Notes: generated by a model from the letters alone, not told the origin. 64,000 nt of DNA from Acanthaster planci (GCF_001949145.1 NW_019091370.1:2560074-2624073); one strand, 5' to 3'; shown: positions 24,833 through 38,062, numbered from the stretch's first letter. Numbers and translations: made by a program.

Positions 24833-25653
24833 GAATTAAAGCAGCAAAGGTTTAATGCCGTCGAGCTCGTAGCGCAAACCCTTACGGCGAGGGGTCCAGA
24901 GCCCGCTGAAACAAATGGCAGCCATCTTTAAAGGCTCAAATACCGAGTCACGGAGGTCTCATTTTTTTGTGCATGGCTATTAGCGCGCGTGCTATCCCAT
25001 TGGTAGGGAGAGATCAGTAGAATAGACATCAAGTTCAGCCACTGCCACCAGTACTCACAAACACAGAGAAAGGCTGACGCTCTGTGAAGTTCCCAATGTA
25101 GGAAACACGGTAGAAACACGGACGCTAATGCTCGCAATGTACCGACTGAAGCCACCGACAGCCATCTTACCGTAACACAATAAGATAATACTCGGGGGCA
25201 GTTTGTTTCAAGCGGATCAGGATCGCGATCAATTATCTGTCCCAGGTTCACTGACACCAGAACCCACGTAATAGATAGCGCAAACCAGCTCTTGTATCAC
25301 TGCTGGCGATCTGGATCAGTGTGAAACAAACAGGCTCCAAGCCTTGCTCACCATCATTAACCAAATCGTTCGGCAAAAGTCACAGCATGGTTGTGGACGA
25401 CTCGGCTTTTATCACAGATGTAATTTATTAGAACTAGTTGATCAGTCAAGAGAAAACCCTTTAAGTTAGTGCAAAATATAAATCCTTTTTAAATACATGG
25501 TACACATATTGAAGCGAAAACCAAATAATGACAATTTAACTAAACATTTTCATTTGCCCTACAATATTGGGCAAAATCAAGTAACAACACGCAAAACCAC
25601 CGCGAGCGTAAAATTTAGAGCTACAGCAGATAGTGATTTCGCTATCACACTGT
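24833..25653. other. non-coding stretch, nothing recognised
   Basis: A minus-strand frame at 24,928-25,257 has no recognisable domain. No repeat or splice-flanked exon was seen. Confidence 0.35.
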
Positions 25654-25970
25654 GGGTGCGTTCGATTAGCTTCCCTGAACACACCAGTGTTACACTCAAG
25701 GGAAGCCTCAAAATGAGGCTTATCGAACGCTGCAGTGTGTTTTCCAAGGCATTCTGGGAAAAAGGTCAAGTCCCCGCCACGTTCCATCATGTACGTCCAA
25801 GCTCGAACAGTCCATCCGTGACGTCATTACACTCGGGCAGTCTCCAGAGACCCGCTCGCCAGCTGGGGTAGTAGTGGCTGACACCAGGGCAGGCACGAAC
25901 ATCACGTGATGGCTAAACGAACGCTCTCGTGCAAGTTTGACTTACACGTGTAAGCTAATCGAACGCACCC
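25654..25970. mobile_element. 317 bp MITE with perfect 19 bp terminal inverted repeats
   Basis: GGGTGCGTTCGATTAGCTT at 25,654-25,672 is the exact complement of AAGCTAATCGAACGCACCC at 25,952-25,970. A secondary internal copy of the CGAACGC word occurs near 25,722. A solo right end is at 19,092-19,110. The ORF across the element (25,497-25,871) is interrupted by this structure and unlikely to be a gene. No target-site duplication was clear, so I leave the superfamily open. Confidence 0.85.
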
Positions 25971-26022
25971 AATGTGGGTTATGCAAATTTGTCGACCACG
26001 TGATCATGCAAGACACACGGGC

Positions 26023-26158
26023 CTTTTGCACACGGCTGAAAGTTACTAATAATCGAGTTAAATTAGCAGCACAAAGATACCCAACTTCATCTTTTGCACA
26101 CGGCTGAAAGTTACTAATAATCGAGTTAAATTAGCGGCACAAAGATACCCAACTTCAT
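26023..26158. repeat. two-copy 68 bp tandem repeat
   Basis: CTTTTGCACACGGCTGAAAG begins at 26,023 and again at 26,091. Both units end ACCCAACTTCAT. They differ at about one position (TTAGCAGCAC against TTAGCGGCAC), which indicates a recent duplication. Confidence 0.95.
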
Positions 26159-28121
26159 AGAACCAAACTCACTCGGACACCAAAGGTCCCAGGTCCCAAA
26201 CGAATGGTCCGTAGGCCCAGGCCTGAGGCCGTTCAACAGGCAAAAAGTTTACGGAATCCAAGACAGAAGGTCAGCCTTCTGTCCATTAAGCGTCGGCCAT
26301 GGAAGAGGAGCACACGCCGGACACAGCGGACTCAGCAAAACGAGCAGGGAATGTCGTATCCATGCGCGGTATAAATAGTCAAAACATGCAACGCTCCTTT
26401 TTAATCACTTTTAAACTGCCGTGTAATTAATCCAGAAATTCTACAAGGGTTAACCAAACGTGTCATGGCGGAACCCTGGCTAACTCAAATACATTCACCA
26501 TAAAAGGAAACCAGAACTGTTTCCAACATAGGCGTAGAAACACATCTAAGTTTGAAAGTGATTGGATACGTTGTCATGCAACAATATAAACATAAAGGCG
26601 AAAGGTTGAGGGCGTGCTCCACGTACGATTGAACACGGGCAAGATGGCTGCTGCTTGTCTTCAGTCGGTAAAAGAGGATAGGGAATCCAGATATTTAACG
26701 TCTGTGGCCAGAAGATACATGTTCCATAGTTCCAGTTTTGCAATGCCCGCAAAAGTGAGGCACAGGAACTGGGAAAGAAGTAGACGTGAACAATGTTTAT
26801 AAAATGGTCTTCGAAAGAATGGATAAATAGGACAAAGAACAGATACATGCTCTTCTGAGGATCAAGCTTTAAAACTTGGCTCTGTTTTAGAGACAGCTTC
26901 CTCTCCGAACCCAGCACCACAATTTTGTAGGCCTTCTAATTGTCGTTTATACCAAGCTGTAAAGACTTCTTCCAGTTAGCTATATTGCGCAGTTTGATGT
27001 TCATTTATCGAAATTTTAATCCTATTTGACAAGAATCTCTAAAGAACACAACTTAAACGGCTGGTTAAACAGAATACGGAGTCGAAATCCAAATTTGAAA
27101 ATATAGCTAGGCCTATGTGTACCGCATACAGAATTATTTTGATAGTGATGTCCATGACAGACTTCAAGGTTGAACATCGACGCAACTCCGTCAAACTCTG
27201 ATACCTAATTATATATCAGCGTCGATCAGGTTCAGTCGACTACGGAAATCTGCCTAGGCTTCTTGTAACCTCTTAAGTTACACAAGAAATAATGCAAAGT
27301 GTAAACACTATGACAAAGGACTCCTTGGAAACAGCTTGTCTTGAAGCACAGAAGAAAAGTGTTTACTCCTTAATGGCAGCCCTTGACACAAATCCAGTGT
27401 TAGTGGTTCGCTGTAATTAATTGACAACGAATACATGTAAACTTCATACACCAATACATGTACATCGATGACCTTAATGAGCACCCGTTTATGTGGTTAA
27501 ATAAAGAAAATGACCAACTATAATTTGAGTAGAATGAATGTATTTATTATGTACCTGGTGTACTTGCTACGTGTGGAACCCAAATGACCATTAATTCAAG
27601 TATACAATTGTACTTGTGACTCCATGTAGTAGACTTAAAATAAACAGAACCAGCAACGACCGTCTATGATTTTACAAAATGTTACAACCCGTTCCTGTAG
27701 TCCCCCAACCGACCTTTAATACTAAATCTAATATTCTTCGGTGATTTCTAACATGGGAGAATTATCTGTTCTTACCAACTGTTGCATTCCTAGGGTTTGC
27801 TTAGCTGGAAAAACGGCCTGTATTGTGGTTCAACCGTCTTCTAACATCACGAGGAAAGATGTGTCTGTTACGCGAAGGACGATCGCACATCACCAAAAGA
27901 GGGCGCTATAACGAGCTTACGCTGCTACACTTCTCATCGACACTAATTCTGAGCATCGCTGTTTTGGAGTTAAATGATGACAATGGGTGCTTAGCTCTAA
28001 CACCCTAAGAGGACCATATGACCCCCTTACTCCCCTTAAAAAGTGAAGTTTGTTATTACATTTAACCAAATACGAATCTACATCAGTTTTCACAAATTGA
28101 AGAATACATAGTTGAAGAAAA
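26159..28121. other. non-coding stretch, nothing recognised
   Basis: The 124-codon minus-strand frame at 26,546-26,920 is opposed by a plus-strand frame and carries no family motif. No exon or structured repeat was supported here. Confidence 0.35.
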
Positions 28122-28210
28122 ATTATTGTGTGACAGAAAAATTCATTGGAGTTACGCTAAAAAAATTATTGTGTGAGAGAAAAATTCATTGGAGTTACGC
28201 TAAAAAAAAA
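28122..28210. repeat. two-copy 43 bp tandem repeat
   Basis: ATTATTGTGTGACAGAAAAA begins at 28,122 and recurs at 28,165 with one change (GAGAG for GACAG). Both copies end in GGAGTTACGCT plus an A-run, the second run longer. Confidence 0.95.
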
Positions 28211-28497
28211 AACGATTTGCTTTCTGTGGATGGACCAACACGGGATGCTCTAACATCGAAACATCGCATCGAATGAACGTGAAGAACAGCGTTCAGTTTC
28301 TTAAGTGCTTTACGTTATGTGATGCATTTTAAGTTGCATTCTTGTCGAGAAGATTATGCGAGATTATTTTTACTTAAGAAAGTTAAAATGAGTATGTTAT
28401 CTCTGTACGAACCAATATAATTCTATATATTTCATTCTTGGAAAGGGGGCGAAAATTGACACGAGAGATGCATCTGCAATTTATCTTATTTATTATA

Positions 28498-28958
28498 ATC
28501 ATTTAAGAAAGGCTTTTCACTTCCCATAAACCTAACAAGAAAACGTTCACCTAGTCGAGAAGAATCCGAAGGTTTGGCAGCTGGGCTGAGTTCTACTAGG
28601 CACAATTTATTTAGAAAATGGTCACAAGCGGCGTATGGGGTTTGGAAATCTTTATCTGAAACGATTGTCAATTTGTTTTAATCCATGAAATATTTCTTCC
28701 CGTTGGAAGTTGCTTGCTACCATTCTGACGTGGTTGGTTATCGATCCATAAAAATGGCAATCGTGTCCCGCGGTTGATTGAAAAACAGAAGGAACACCGA
28801 GGAGTTTGTGGTGACATGCAAAGACTATGGAACCAGAATGGCCCGGGGAGGGTTTGGAGTTCCTACTGGCCCTAGGCATTCTCCCAGTCCTACTGCTGAC
28901 CACCTTTCAACACCAAGGCCAAATCATGCAAAGGATGCTTGGACCCAAGACCTTTTTT
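28498..28958 (+). repeat. duplicated upstream segment, copy 1 (pairs with 49,088-49,555)
   Basis: The block shares, in order and in the same orientation with 49,088-49,555, ATTTAAGAAAGGCTTTT, CCTAGTCGAGAAG, TTTGGCAGCTGGG, GGGGTTTGG, TCTGAAACGAT, ACCAGAATGGCCC, CTGCTGACCA and CTTTCAACACCA. Each copy lies upstream of one of the two paralogous first exons, so it is most simply part of a tandem segmental duplication. A high-copy dispersed element placed twice by chance is the alternative. Confidence 0.7.
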
Positions 28959-29258
28959 TTTCGCTGAGTTGTTGGCTGAAATGAAATTGAAACACGTACG
29001 GGAAAATAGCTCCGCGTTCTTGGGTAAATAATTCAACCAACTTTCACTAAATTTGGTTCGTTAAAATATCTACAAATTTACTGCTGCAGCGCAGTACGCC
29101 CTCTAATAAGCATGATCAGCAGAGAGACAATGAGCTTATTCCGTGAGAGTGATATATGTCAATGTACAGGGACCTTTTTCTTAAATGTCCTTGAGAGCGC
29201 GAACGTACAACTGCTTCTCCTTCACCATTGCTGCATTCTGTACGGAGCGGTTGACGCG

Positions 29259-29582
29259 ATGGGGACGGTTGCCATGAGCGGAACAGGCAGCACGTTGCTC
29301 CTTGTCTGCGCTGCAATGACGAGCCTCTGGGGTTGGGGAGATGCAGCCCTGACGCCTTGGTGCAGCGTCGTGGACACCGCCCTGGTGGGTTGGAATGTCT
29401 CCTCGATCCATACCAGGACGCATAAGCTGTGCCACGTTGCTTGCCTGGAATCAGCCAATTGCTCTTCGGCCAACTACTGGTGGCAGAGCAAAGTCTGCGA
29501 GTTGAACACCTTGTCGCACCAGAGCGTGTCCGAAAGTCACCTGGTCAAGGCGTCGGGGTCCATCTATACCTTTGCTGATCAG
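29259..29582 (+). CDS. exon 1: signal peptide and PAN/apple-like domain, secreted protein (copy 1)
   Basis: This exon encodes 108 residues of a predicted secreted protein. I chose the ATG at 29,259 because it puts a hydrophobic signal sequence (STLLLVCAAM, then LWGWGDAA) at the N terminus; an in-frame ATG at 29,112 would bury it. The mature part starts near ALTPWC. It carries the PAN/apple-like spacing LCHVACLESANCSS, then Y, then VCELN, with five cysteines. N-glycosylation sequons NVS and NCS are present. It ends in a canonical donor (CAG|GTCAGT) in phase 0. PAN/apple domains generally bind proteins or carbohydrates outside the cell. The next recognised exon is 8.5 kb away and does not match in phase, so a linker exon may be missing. 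The near-identical paralogous exon is at 54,488-54,811. Confidence 0.75.
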
Positions 29583-29857
29583 GTCAGTTGCGCTTTTCGA
29601 GACTAATGACCGTAAACATCCCCAAGCTTTTATGGGTTTTACAGAGTGATACCTTTTGCAAGTTTAACGCTTTTTATGATTTACCGATATGCATGTATTA
29701 TACTTTTATCAACAGGAACAGTCCATGGTGCTGCAAAGTCATACGCTTTTTCTAGATTGCAAACTAAAAATGGATGGGCTTCTTAAAGTACGGTAGTCCA
29801 AGGTACAGATGATCAATGTTTGGAAGAAAATTCGTCAGGTTGGGCGTCATAATCCTT

Positions 29858-30800
29858 CAACAACGTGCATCTTGACCGTGGGTTAACATTTGATAGTTCC
29901 CGCTTAGAAGTGATAAATGCCCGCTGTGTAAATCCCGCTGGTACCTGAATACAAGCCCGTCTGATTGGTAAAGAGTCTGGGTGCACGCTGCTCGTCCCGT
30001 GCACGGCAAGCCCATTTAAGGAGATTCTTTTGGACAGCTATAAAATAACATGGACGGGGGGGTGTTAGGGAACCTGAAAGTAAAAATCTAAAACAAAATC
30101 GTTAGAAATCCATCATATATTGACTTCTTTTGACTCTCTGACTGAAAAAGGCGCCTTTCCATATGTGTGTTTTTTGGTTTGTTGTGTGCACGATTCGTTC
30201 ATGGGTTTCACTTTCATAGACGCAAAAATAGACGCCATTAACATAAGACACGTGTGCGTTGCGTTCATGGCGCAAGTGTTGACGTGCATATGGAAAGGCA
30301 CCTCAAGCTACCTAAAAACGTACATACCGAAAGGCGTCTTTAAGATGAATGGACGCGACTGATGCGCGGGCCACAGGTGAGGGCATTGTCAGCGGCCACG
30401 CACATATTTATTTCCATTGTACCTTTTTTTTGCCAGAGTGTCAAAAGAAGTCAACATTTAACGGATTTCTAACAGTTTTGTTGAAGAATTTCACTTTCAT
30501 TTTCCCTAACACCTCCGTCCATTTTATGTTATAGCTGTCCAAAAGAATCTCTTTATAAATGGACTTGGCGCGCACGCAAGTGTTGACGCGCATATGGAAA
30601 GGCATGCGCATCAACACAGCGTATCCGACAATATTGCTCTTGGAGCGATGTTGACGGCATTATACGCAACGCACACGCGTGTTATTGTTAATGGAGTCGA
30701 TTTTTGTGTCCGTAAAAGTGAAACGCATGAATGCATCGTGCATGCAACGCACCCAAGAAACAAGTATATGGAAAGCCACCTTTAGCCAGTCTTAAACGCA
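29858..30800. mobile_element. foldback-type element in intron 1, copy B
   Basis: Two long arms are reverse complements: about 29,998-30,146 and 30,421-30,572. Matching landmarks are GGAGATTCTTTTGGACAGCT, GGTGTTAGGGAA, GTTAGAAATCC and TTGACTTCTTTTGA. The ~275 bp loop and right flank contain a direct repeat, CAAGTGTTGACGTGCATATGG at 30,273 and its near copy at 30,577. No transposase is encoded. The left part matches the element at 6,739-6,930. The equivalent place in copy 2's intron lacks it, so it probably inserted after the gene duplication. Limits are approximate. Confidence 0.7.
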
Positions 30801-33800
30801 CATTTACGACCGGTCAAGCACATATTTATTCCCTTATTATTGTTGCACCAAGCTATCGGGAGGTTTTCCACTGGTATCATGCGGTCATGTTGGCATCAAT
30901 TATCTTGCAAAATGTCCATTCTTGTCAAGGACAGGTCACGTGTGTTTCGCCCTTCCTTCATAGTTTGTTCACGTATGTCAAAATCTCAGACAACACGGTG
31001 GCCTTACAAAATGCCCTTGACGTCGAGGGGAAAGACTTGCAAATTTTCATCCGAATCAAACACAATCTAAGAAAGATTAAGTCAAGTACCTACTACCAGA
31101 TGAACTATAATATATTTATTTTCACTGTAATTGCTCCTGCTTGCGTATTAAGTATAAATTTCACAAGAAAATGACAATCCTCGTCTGTTATTGGTTTCGT
31201 GCCACCTACTGCAAAGGGTCAACTGACATGCAAATTTTTAGAACGTTCAGTGTCCAGTTTTTTCCTGAAAATGCTACTTAACACAACAGCTTTGTAAAAC
31301 TTCAAAAATGTTTCTCAGGCGGGCATTGCAAGTCATTGTGAATTTGTTTGCGGTTGTGATAGAAGTTTTAGTTTGCGCTTTCTACCAAGTAGTTACACGT
31401 TGCATAAGGCCCGTATTGTGTGTGCCAAATAATGGCCTAGGGAAACACTCGTGAAAGCGTTGCCATTAAGCCAAAATAATGTTCTAGATTGATTTTCACT
31501 TTTGCCTCACCGTTTTTTAAAATGTATTCGTTTTTGTCGCAAATGGTGCTGGCTGAGTGTCGCGAACGGCCAACACAATGTCCGCAGCCGGCAAAGTGAC
31601 TGACCAGAAGAGAGTCTTAATTCGTGAAGACGACCGTCGAGTGATATGGGTCTCTCTCCTGGAATGTTCTGCAAAGGTCGCAAGAACAGTCGGCAACAAT
31701 TTCTGCTTCAAAATACACATTTTGCTTCACTTTTGTTAACTGAGAGGCATTCCATTTAATATCTTTTAGTTGTAGTAGTATCTATTGTTTAGTGTTTTGG
31801 TTGTCACAAAAGATTTATAATCACTTTGTGAATATTGCCTTTTATGTCCATGACAAGCCATAGTTTGGTCAACTAGCAGTTTGCATGACAAAGATCGAGT
31901 ACATTTGAAAGGCAGCAAAAGAATGGTCTGTAAACACACCACAACGGGTATGTGCGCACGGCTTTGAGAGCTATAGATAATATATTTCCAAATGCAAACG
32001 CGAGAGACCTGGGTTGAAACATTTCGTGGACAGGTAGTATTTAGTAACATCCTGAATTGTAAACACGTTTCGTCCAGTTTAACTTTGCATAGAGTTCTAC
32101 GTGGTGAAAAGCGATAATATTCACACATATTAAAGCCATAATCACGAAATTAAAAAAAAATTGTCTCTCAAAAATGATCGGGTCCCGAAGTCGGCAGTCG
32201 CGAACGTCATTCAATTCTGTCAAAAAATTGACTGCCAAAAAACAGCGAGTAAAGTAAAAAATCCATGTACAACACAAGCTTTAAAAAGTGCAAACAAGAA
32301 GCCCAAATCACCATCTTTTTACGACTGGAATGATAACATTTTCTTCAAGTACGTTGTAGAAAACCGCGGTCCTAATTTCCGATCGTGGCGATTTTCAGCG
32401 TCCGTCAGTATCTCAAGGTGGTACTGCAGAAACATTTTGTTGCATCGTAGGCTGTTTGACCTTTGACATGAGCCCAGACATTGCATCCTCTTTTTCTTTC
32501 AGTATTCATGAGCACCTGCGTGGAATTTTGACGCTGCTGGATTTTTGTTTTCGCACCAAGGTTTCTCAAAAGAAAATCTGTCAAAATGAACGATGATTTC
32601 ATGATGAAAATCTAATGCTCTGAGTTGTTAATAATTTAATTTTGAGCGGGGATTTCTCCGAAATAAGCGGCAAAATGACCATCCTACATTTAATTTTCAA
32701 GCACTTTCAAGCACTACATGTGACAGCGTTTTCAGCATTGTCATGCAGTTTCTGTCAAAACTCTCGAATGTCAACAAAATTCCGTCAAACATGACGTTCG
32801 CAGCGAACATATTGTACTCATCATGCATTTTTGATGCAGCCAAATTTTCGGTGGTTGAAAGGTATGAGACATGGCAGATTTGCTGGTATAGTAAGAGTGA
32901 TAACAAACGATAAGAGAAAGGATATAAACCTTTCTCGTCATTTTCCGTCAAATTTGTGCGAATTTTGCACGGCTCATATTGCTTTAATGTTATTTCTTAG
33001 GTGCTTTAAAATACATCAGTATGAAAATATACTGAAATCTCCTTCTTGTTGAGAGAAATTTTGAATAAAGTCATCTGGTGTAAACACTTTGACGTAAACT
33101 TTAAATGAGTTCAACTCCATTTTGATTTGCACTGGTAGCCAGCCTAATGTCCACCAAATGTACACAGTATGCCTAATTATCCCCAAATGATCATTTTATG
33201 AACCTGAAGATTCAAATTTGTATTTTGAATGATCAGTCACTCTTTAAGAAGTTTTGAAAAATGACATGCGGAGTTGCATTTTGGCCCATTTTATGAAGAA
33301 CATTAGCGCACAACACAAACACTGTACAAACCAGCAAATATGGTAACGACCTTTTCAGTTAGGGCATGAAACTGCATACTTTGTTCGAAAAAATAGCTCA
33401 TGCTCGGTTTGGACCATACCATTATCTTAAGGGGTGATAGTTAAAGACAGTGACGTACTGAGATAAACTTTTTTCATAAAGAACTCAAATTTTAAACTAA
33501 TCCAAATTCTCCCGTAGCCTTTTATTTACGATACTTATTTCACCACTAAATAATGTGTTTGGGCGTACAGAAGGAATGACAGCTTTCGTTCTTATCTGTT
33601 AATATAGACTGTTCCTTTACTATATAAAACATACACATTTTTGTTGCGCCCTTTAAAAGTAGTGAACACCATTGCCTTTTTGTCGTAATTTCACGAGATT
33701 GGCCGATTACGGTGTGTAATATTCACCGCAACTTACATTCCACTCACTTGTTTCATGTTTGAGTCAACTGCTTTGTGAAAATCGACAAAAACGGCGCGGC

Positions 33801-36403
33801 ATTTTCAACGCTTAAATCGAAGATCTTGCAATTTATCTTGCGTAAAATCATTGCATTACAGGGCGTTCGTAGTAAGTGAACAACATCCTTTGGGTCACGG
33901 TGGGAAACAGGCATGACAGGTTTTCATTCCCTTAAAAAGGAACAGTTTTTAATTAATGGCTAGGAGTAATCAGTGAATTTATCTTGGAATGATGCGCCTC
34001 CTCGACAATGAGGCATTGCGGATTCATGAAATAACTTGATCCAGGAGCGCTGTCGACTCGTGTCCGTGAACAAGTAGGCCTATAATAATGCACATGCGCG
34101 CGCAGGCTTGCTTAATAACCGCACTTTCACGTCAGTTTACACGCTGATGAAAGTCTAAAACTCCATTCTTAGTTGATTCACTAATTATTATCAGCAAAAA
34201 AGAAATGTTTTGAAACACAGGAGGTTTAATGTGGAAATTGTAGGCCTACTTTTTGTTGATAAAAATCCCTCGTCACCATTCTGCCTGGAACAGCTGCTAT
34301 GTTTGGATCATACCATTATGGTCTTGGTGTGATTTGAATTAGCAAAGTTTGCGGGTTAAGAAAATACTTTCCTTTAATAAAATTTAACTTCACACTGATC
34401 CAATTTATTTTCCACTCTACACCTTACACTCAGCTTCCTATAATTTTAGTTTATAATGCCTTTGCTCAATTTTGTCGGTACGTTTTTAGTTGCTTTTGGG
34501 TTTACCCGTTCAGTAATGGAGACTCGTAACAACGTCTGCAAACACTACAAACAAGAAAATTGGCGCCTGTTAAAGAATGTGGTGTGCGAAGTGAAATGAG
34601 CTCTTTTGAGATGGTTAGCCATGGTAAAAAAAGAACGACATTTCTGTTTTCTCGACATCTACTGCATTCGGGGGCGGACATATTTTGCAGACTGTTCGAG
34701 GCTGTTATGTACTTTTTTCATGCAAGACATCTCTGGACGCGGTAGTCCAATTTGGGGGATTTTACTGATGGTGTACACCACCTTGAACAGTTGCGATATT
34801 TAAAGGAATTATAGTTTCCGTTGATCGCTCGTCCGGGCGATAGTTGAAAAAATCATTAAATTTTCACTTTTCTTGAAAATGACAACATTCCAGGCAGGAA
34901 GATCTCAAAGATTGTTTGACACTTTTATGTACTTACTTTACAGTAATATAGACAGAAGCATGGACCATTTATCAAAATGTACAACTGCGAGGGGCTGCAG
35001 TGCACCAACACATACGATGTCGGTGCCATGAGTGTTGCGGATTGTTTTCGACCACGTGACATGCGTTGTCCACAGATTTAAATTTACTCGTTTCGCTTTG
35101 ACGAACTGGTTTTCTTTATAAATCATTTTAAAAGAGAAATCAAATACATGCAGAAATTTGGGTCAGGTTTATATTTTTCTTTCTTGCCGTCCGTGATGAA
35201 ATGAAATCAGTTTTACTTTTAAATTAATAATTCGAACAAGCGTGAGCTGGGCCGTAATTTTGAATCCACAAGTCTTGAAAGCCGTCACGCATGTTTCAAC
35301 CACTCACCGAATCGCACTAAAGTCAGCAGCCAGTAAAATGGCTATTAATTTTAACACAGGTAGGTTGACCCCAGAAGTAATCGACTAACATCAGGACTAA
35401 ATTTTGTTGTTTTCCCTTATTTCCCACATCTGCACCATTTTTAATGATACCAGGAGTAACCGTAAGCGTTGACAAGGACAGAATATAAATTAAAACCTGC
35501 TTAGGCTTTGTGTATTTAAAGGAAAAATGATGGGCCATCTCTAGGCATTGGATGATGCTCCCACCAGAAATCACGGCCAGGGAACGTACAAATGATAAAA
35601 GTGAAACTGACAGAGAATCTTAACCAGCCATATCTTAGCCTCGTCCACACCATCACCTTCGGACTCCATCGAAGTTCCCAACGGTAGGGATCGCAGCTCC
35701 GTAGGTTTATTTCGCAGGAATATTGATCTGCATGATTTAAATGTACCACAATGAACGACTGAGCCAACGCTGGAGACAAAGCCCCCCAAAATCTCCCGTT
35801 TCTGGTCAAGAGCTGGTGACGAGGCTTTCTTTTGCCCCCACTTTTTTTCCTGATGTGAGTAAAAACGCACAATGTCCATCGCAGCCGCAGCGTGTACGTA
35901 CCGCCGTACCCACACTGAAATAGACAGGCCCCCTCACTATTTACTGTTTAAAAGTGTTTTCAGCTTGTTGATGTAAAAAGGACACAGGACCATGCACCTC
36001 GTTTGTCTGGTTCCCACATGTAAATTTATAACACAGAAATGACGTCAATTGAAAAAGAGTGTCTGCCTAAATTTATGGGATCAAGAGGGACAGTCCTCCT
36101 TTACTGTACATATTAATGAACCGTACCCCATCTAAAACACGTTAAATCACGCAAATGTAGTCGCAGGATTCCAGTCGATCAAGCAATTTTGGCAGCTTTT
36201 GGACATTGTATACGAAATAAGTTTTTTATTTTGCCGACGCGCAGGTCTACGACGACGTGCTCGCTGACCATAAACCGGAGACTTAGTTTTTTGGCCCAAG
36301 AGGGGTTTTCAGAAAGGAGCAAAGTCATTCGGCCCTACAAAACAGCATTGGTGCCAGACATCGACTCTGACGCCATTTCAAGTGCTGATAGTTTCCAGGG
36401 GAT

Positions 36404-36434
36404 CAATATAACAGCATGCAATGCTGTTATATTG
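36404..36434. repeat. perfect 13 bp hairpin
   Basis: CAATATAACAGCA and TGCTGTTATATTG are exact complements separated by five bases. No function is evident. The open frame across it (36,189-36,560) has no recognisable domain. Confidence 0.8.
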
Positions 36435-38062
36435 CAATGCAACACTACACTACGCAATGACCGTCAAGGGCAGATGCAGGGATTTTTACAAAGAGAATCA
36501 GGTCCGTCTGATTATTATGCCCCATTGTTGCGGATTGTAATGCATAATGTTAATGCATAATGTTAATGCATTACATTGTCGCTGATGTACGAGTACGAAT
36601 AATAACCCTTATAGTAATTTCACCATTAAAAAATAATACTTATTACTTTTCTATTTATTCATTTTATGTCAGAAAACTGCACGCCTGTCAGGGGAGTAGC
36701 GACCGGGGGTGTAGGGTTGCGGCATTCCCCCAATAATTAATTGCAGTCAGCAAATACAGCTTTGCAGTGGACAAATGAATAAAAAAGTTGGCACATAAAC
36801 GATATACGTTGGCTGTCGGCATTTCCCCAGAATCATGAAATGTAGCGTAGCACGGATTTCCATTTTCCGCACTTTGTGAATTTCATACGACTAGAGGTTG
36901 GTGCACAAGTTATAATTTGGCAAACTGACTCTGCCCCCCCCCGAAAATGCCTTCGCTACGCCCTTTATTATGCCAGCTGTTCATTAATTTGATGTAATCG
37001 CTGCGCACTCATTCTTACAGATGACTGGATGCACCTTTGCTTCACACCCGAGTATTCACTTCACTGGACGCAAACATTGCGGTACACGAGGTAGGCATTT
37101 TAATGGCGTTACTTCCCTATTGGACACACGCGAAACGATATTCCATTTCTGTTCCGTCTAAACTTTTGTAATGCATTTTGCAACATTGTTTTAAATGTTT
37201 TTATTTCTTTTTAAATTTGTCTTATCGTTTAAAACTTGATGTTCAGATTTTTAACATTATTTTTATGGATTTTGTGGATTTTTCTGCAAATGTTTAAATT
37301 GATGAATTTTAAAATCTTAAAATGGTGAATTTTTGAATTTTTTTTAGTAAGCTGGTCCTTTTTCCTGCTGCTGATAGAGTACTGCAATAAATCAATATAA
37401 TAATGATATTAATAATAATAATATCTCGATGACTGCCATTTGGACAGGTTTTTGAAGTCAGTTTTATGCTTTCATAGAGGTGAGGAAAAGTCTTAATAGT
37501 ATGTAAAAAATGAATAATGTGTATAAAAGCGTCTCTGTTTCGCCGTTTCCACCAACTGAAAAGGCTTTTTAGTGGTGTGTGCTAAATTGTATATGCCAAC
37601 CAAGCAGGATTTAACAAAGGCTTAAGCATGCATGATGTGACAATGCAAAGATTTTAAACGACAAACTGGCCTTAAATGTGTTTTGAAAAACCGAATGTTT
37701 CTCAAATGCGACCAAAATGACCAACTGCCAACTGGACTTTGATCACTTTCATCGTAAAGAAATTCCTCATTATATTCTCGTCGCTAGGTTTTCTGGAGGA
37801 AAATAACCAAGTACCAACTTTTTCCCCTTTTTGCAGTGAAAATAAATTGTTTTTCCCTACGTATTAAAGATGTAAGGTACCGCAGAATACGGAACAAATC
37901 CTTTTAAAACTTGATCTAGATCTAGATTGAGGCACCCTCTGAAACTTTGTATCCCACATAGGCCTACTGACGACGTTATTTGACATTTCAAGGTTTATAA
38001 ATTGTTCAGGTTTGAACTAAAGAACCGAGGGTTTAATAAACGAACCCCCGTTTCCTGTGTAG

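Larger units (their letters stand above)
29583..38062 (+). other. intron 1 of copy 1, with a foldback element inside
   Basis: This 8.5 kb gap separates exon 1 from the first body exon. The start (about 29,606-29,800) and the block 30,838-30,935 align by eye with the equivalent intron of copy 2 (54,905-55,100 and 55,280-55,390). The ~1 kb between them in copy 1 holds the foldback element; copy 2 has only ~180 bp there. Elsewhere only chance frames were seen. Other small features are a 13 bp perfect hairpin at 36,404-36,434 and TAATGCATAATGT repeats near 36,540. I searched for an EGF-like or other cysteine-rich linker exon and did not find one. Confidence 0.5.

Noticed and set aside
29112-29258. 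Upstream in-frame ATG for exon 1 of copy 1
   Set aside because: It would add 49 residues before the hydrophobic signal sequence; the paralogue supports a start right before its own signal sequence.
30731-31174. 147-codon open frame in intron 1
   Set aside because: It starts inside the foldback element and continues into intron sequence shared with copy 2, where the frame is not kept.
36189-36560. 123-codon open frame with splice-like flanks
   Set aside because: No recognisable motif, it passes through a perfect hairpin, and it does not match the SOMP5-like family.
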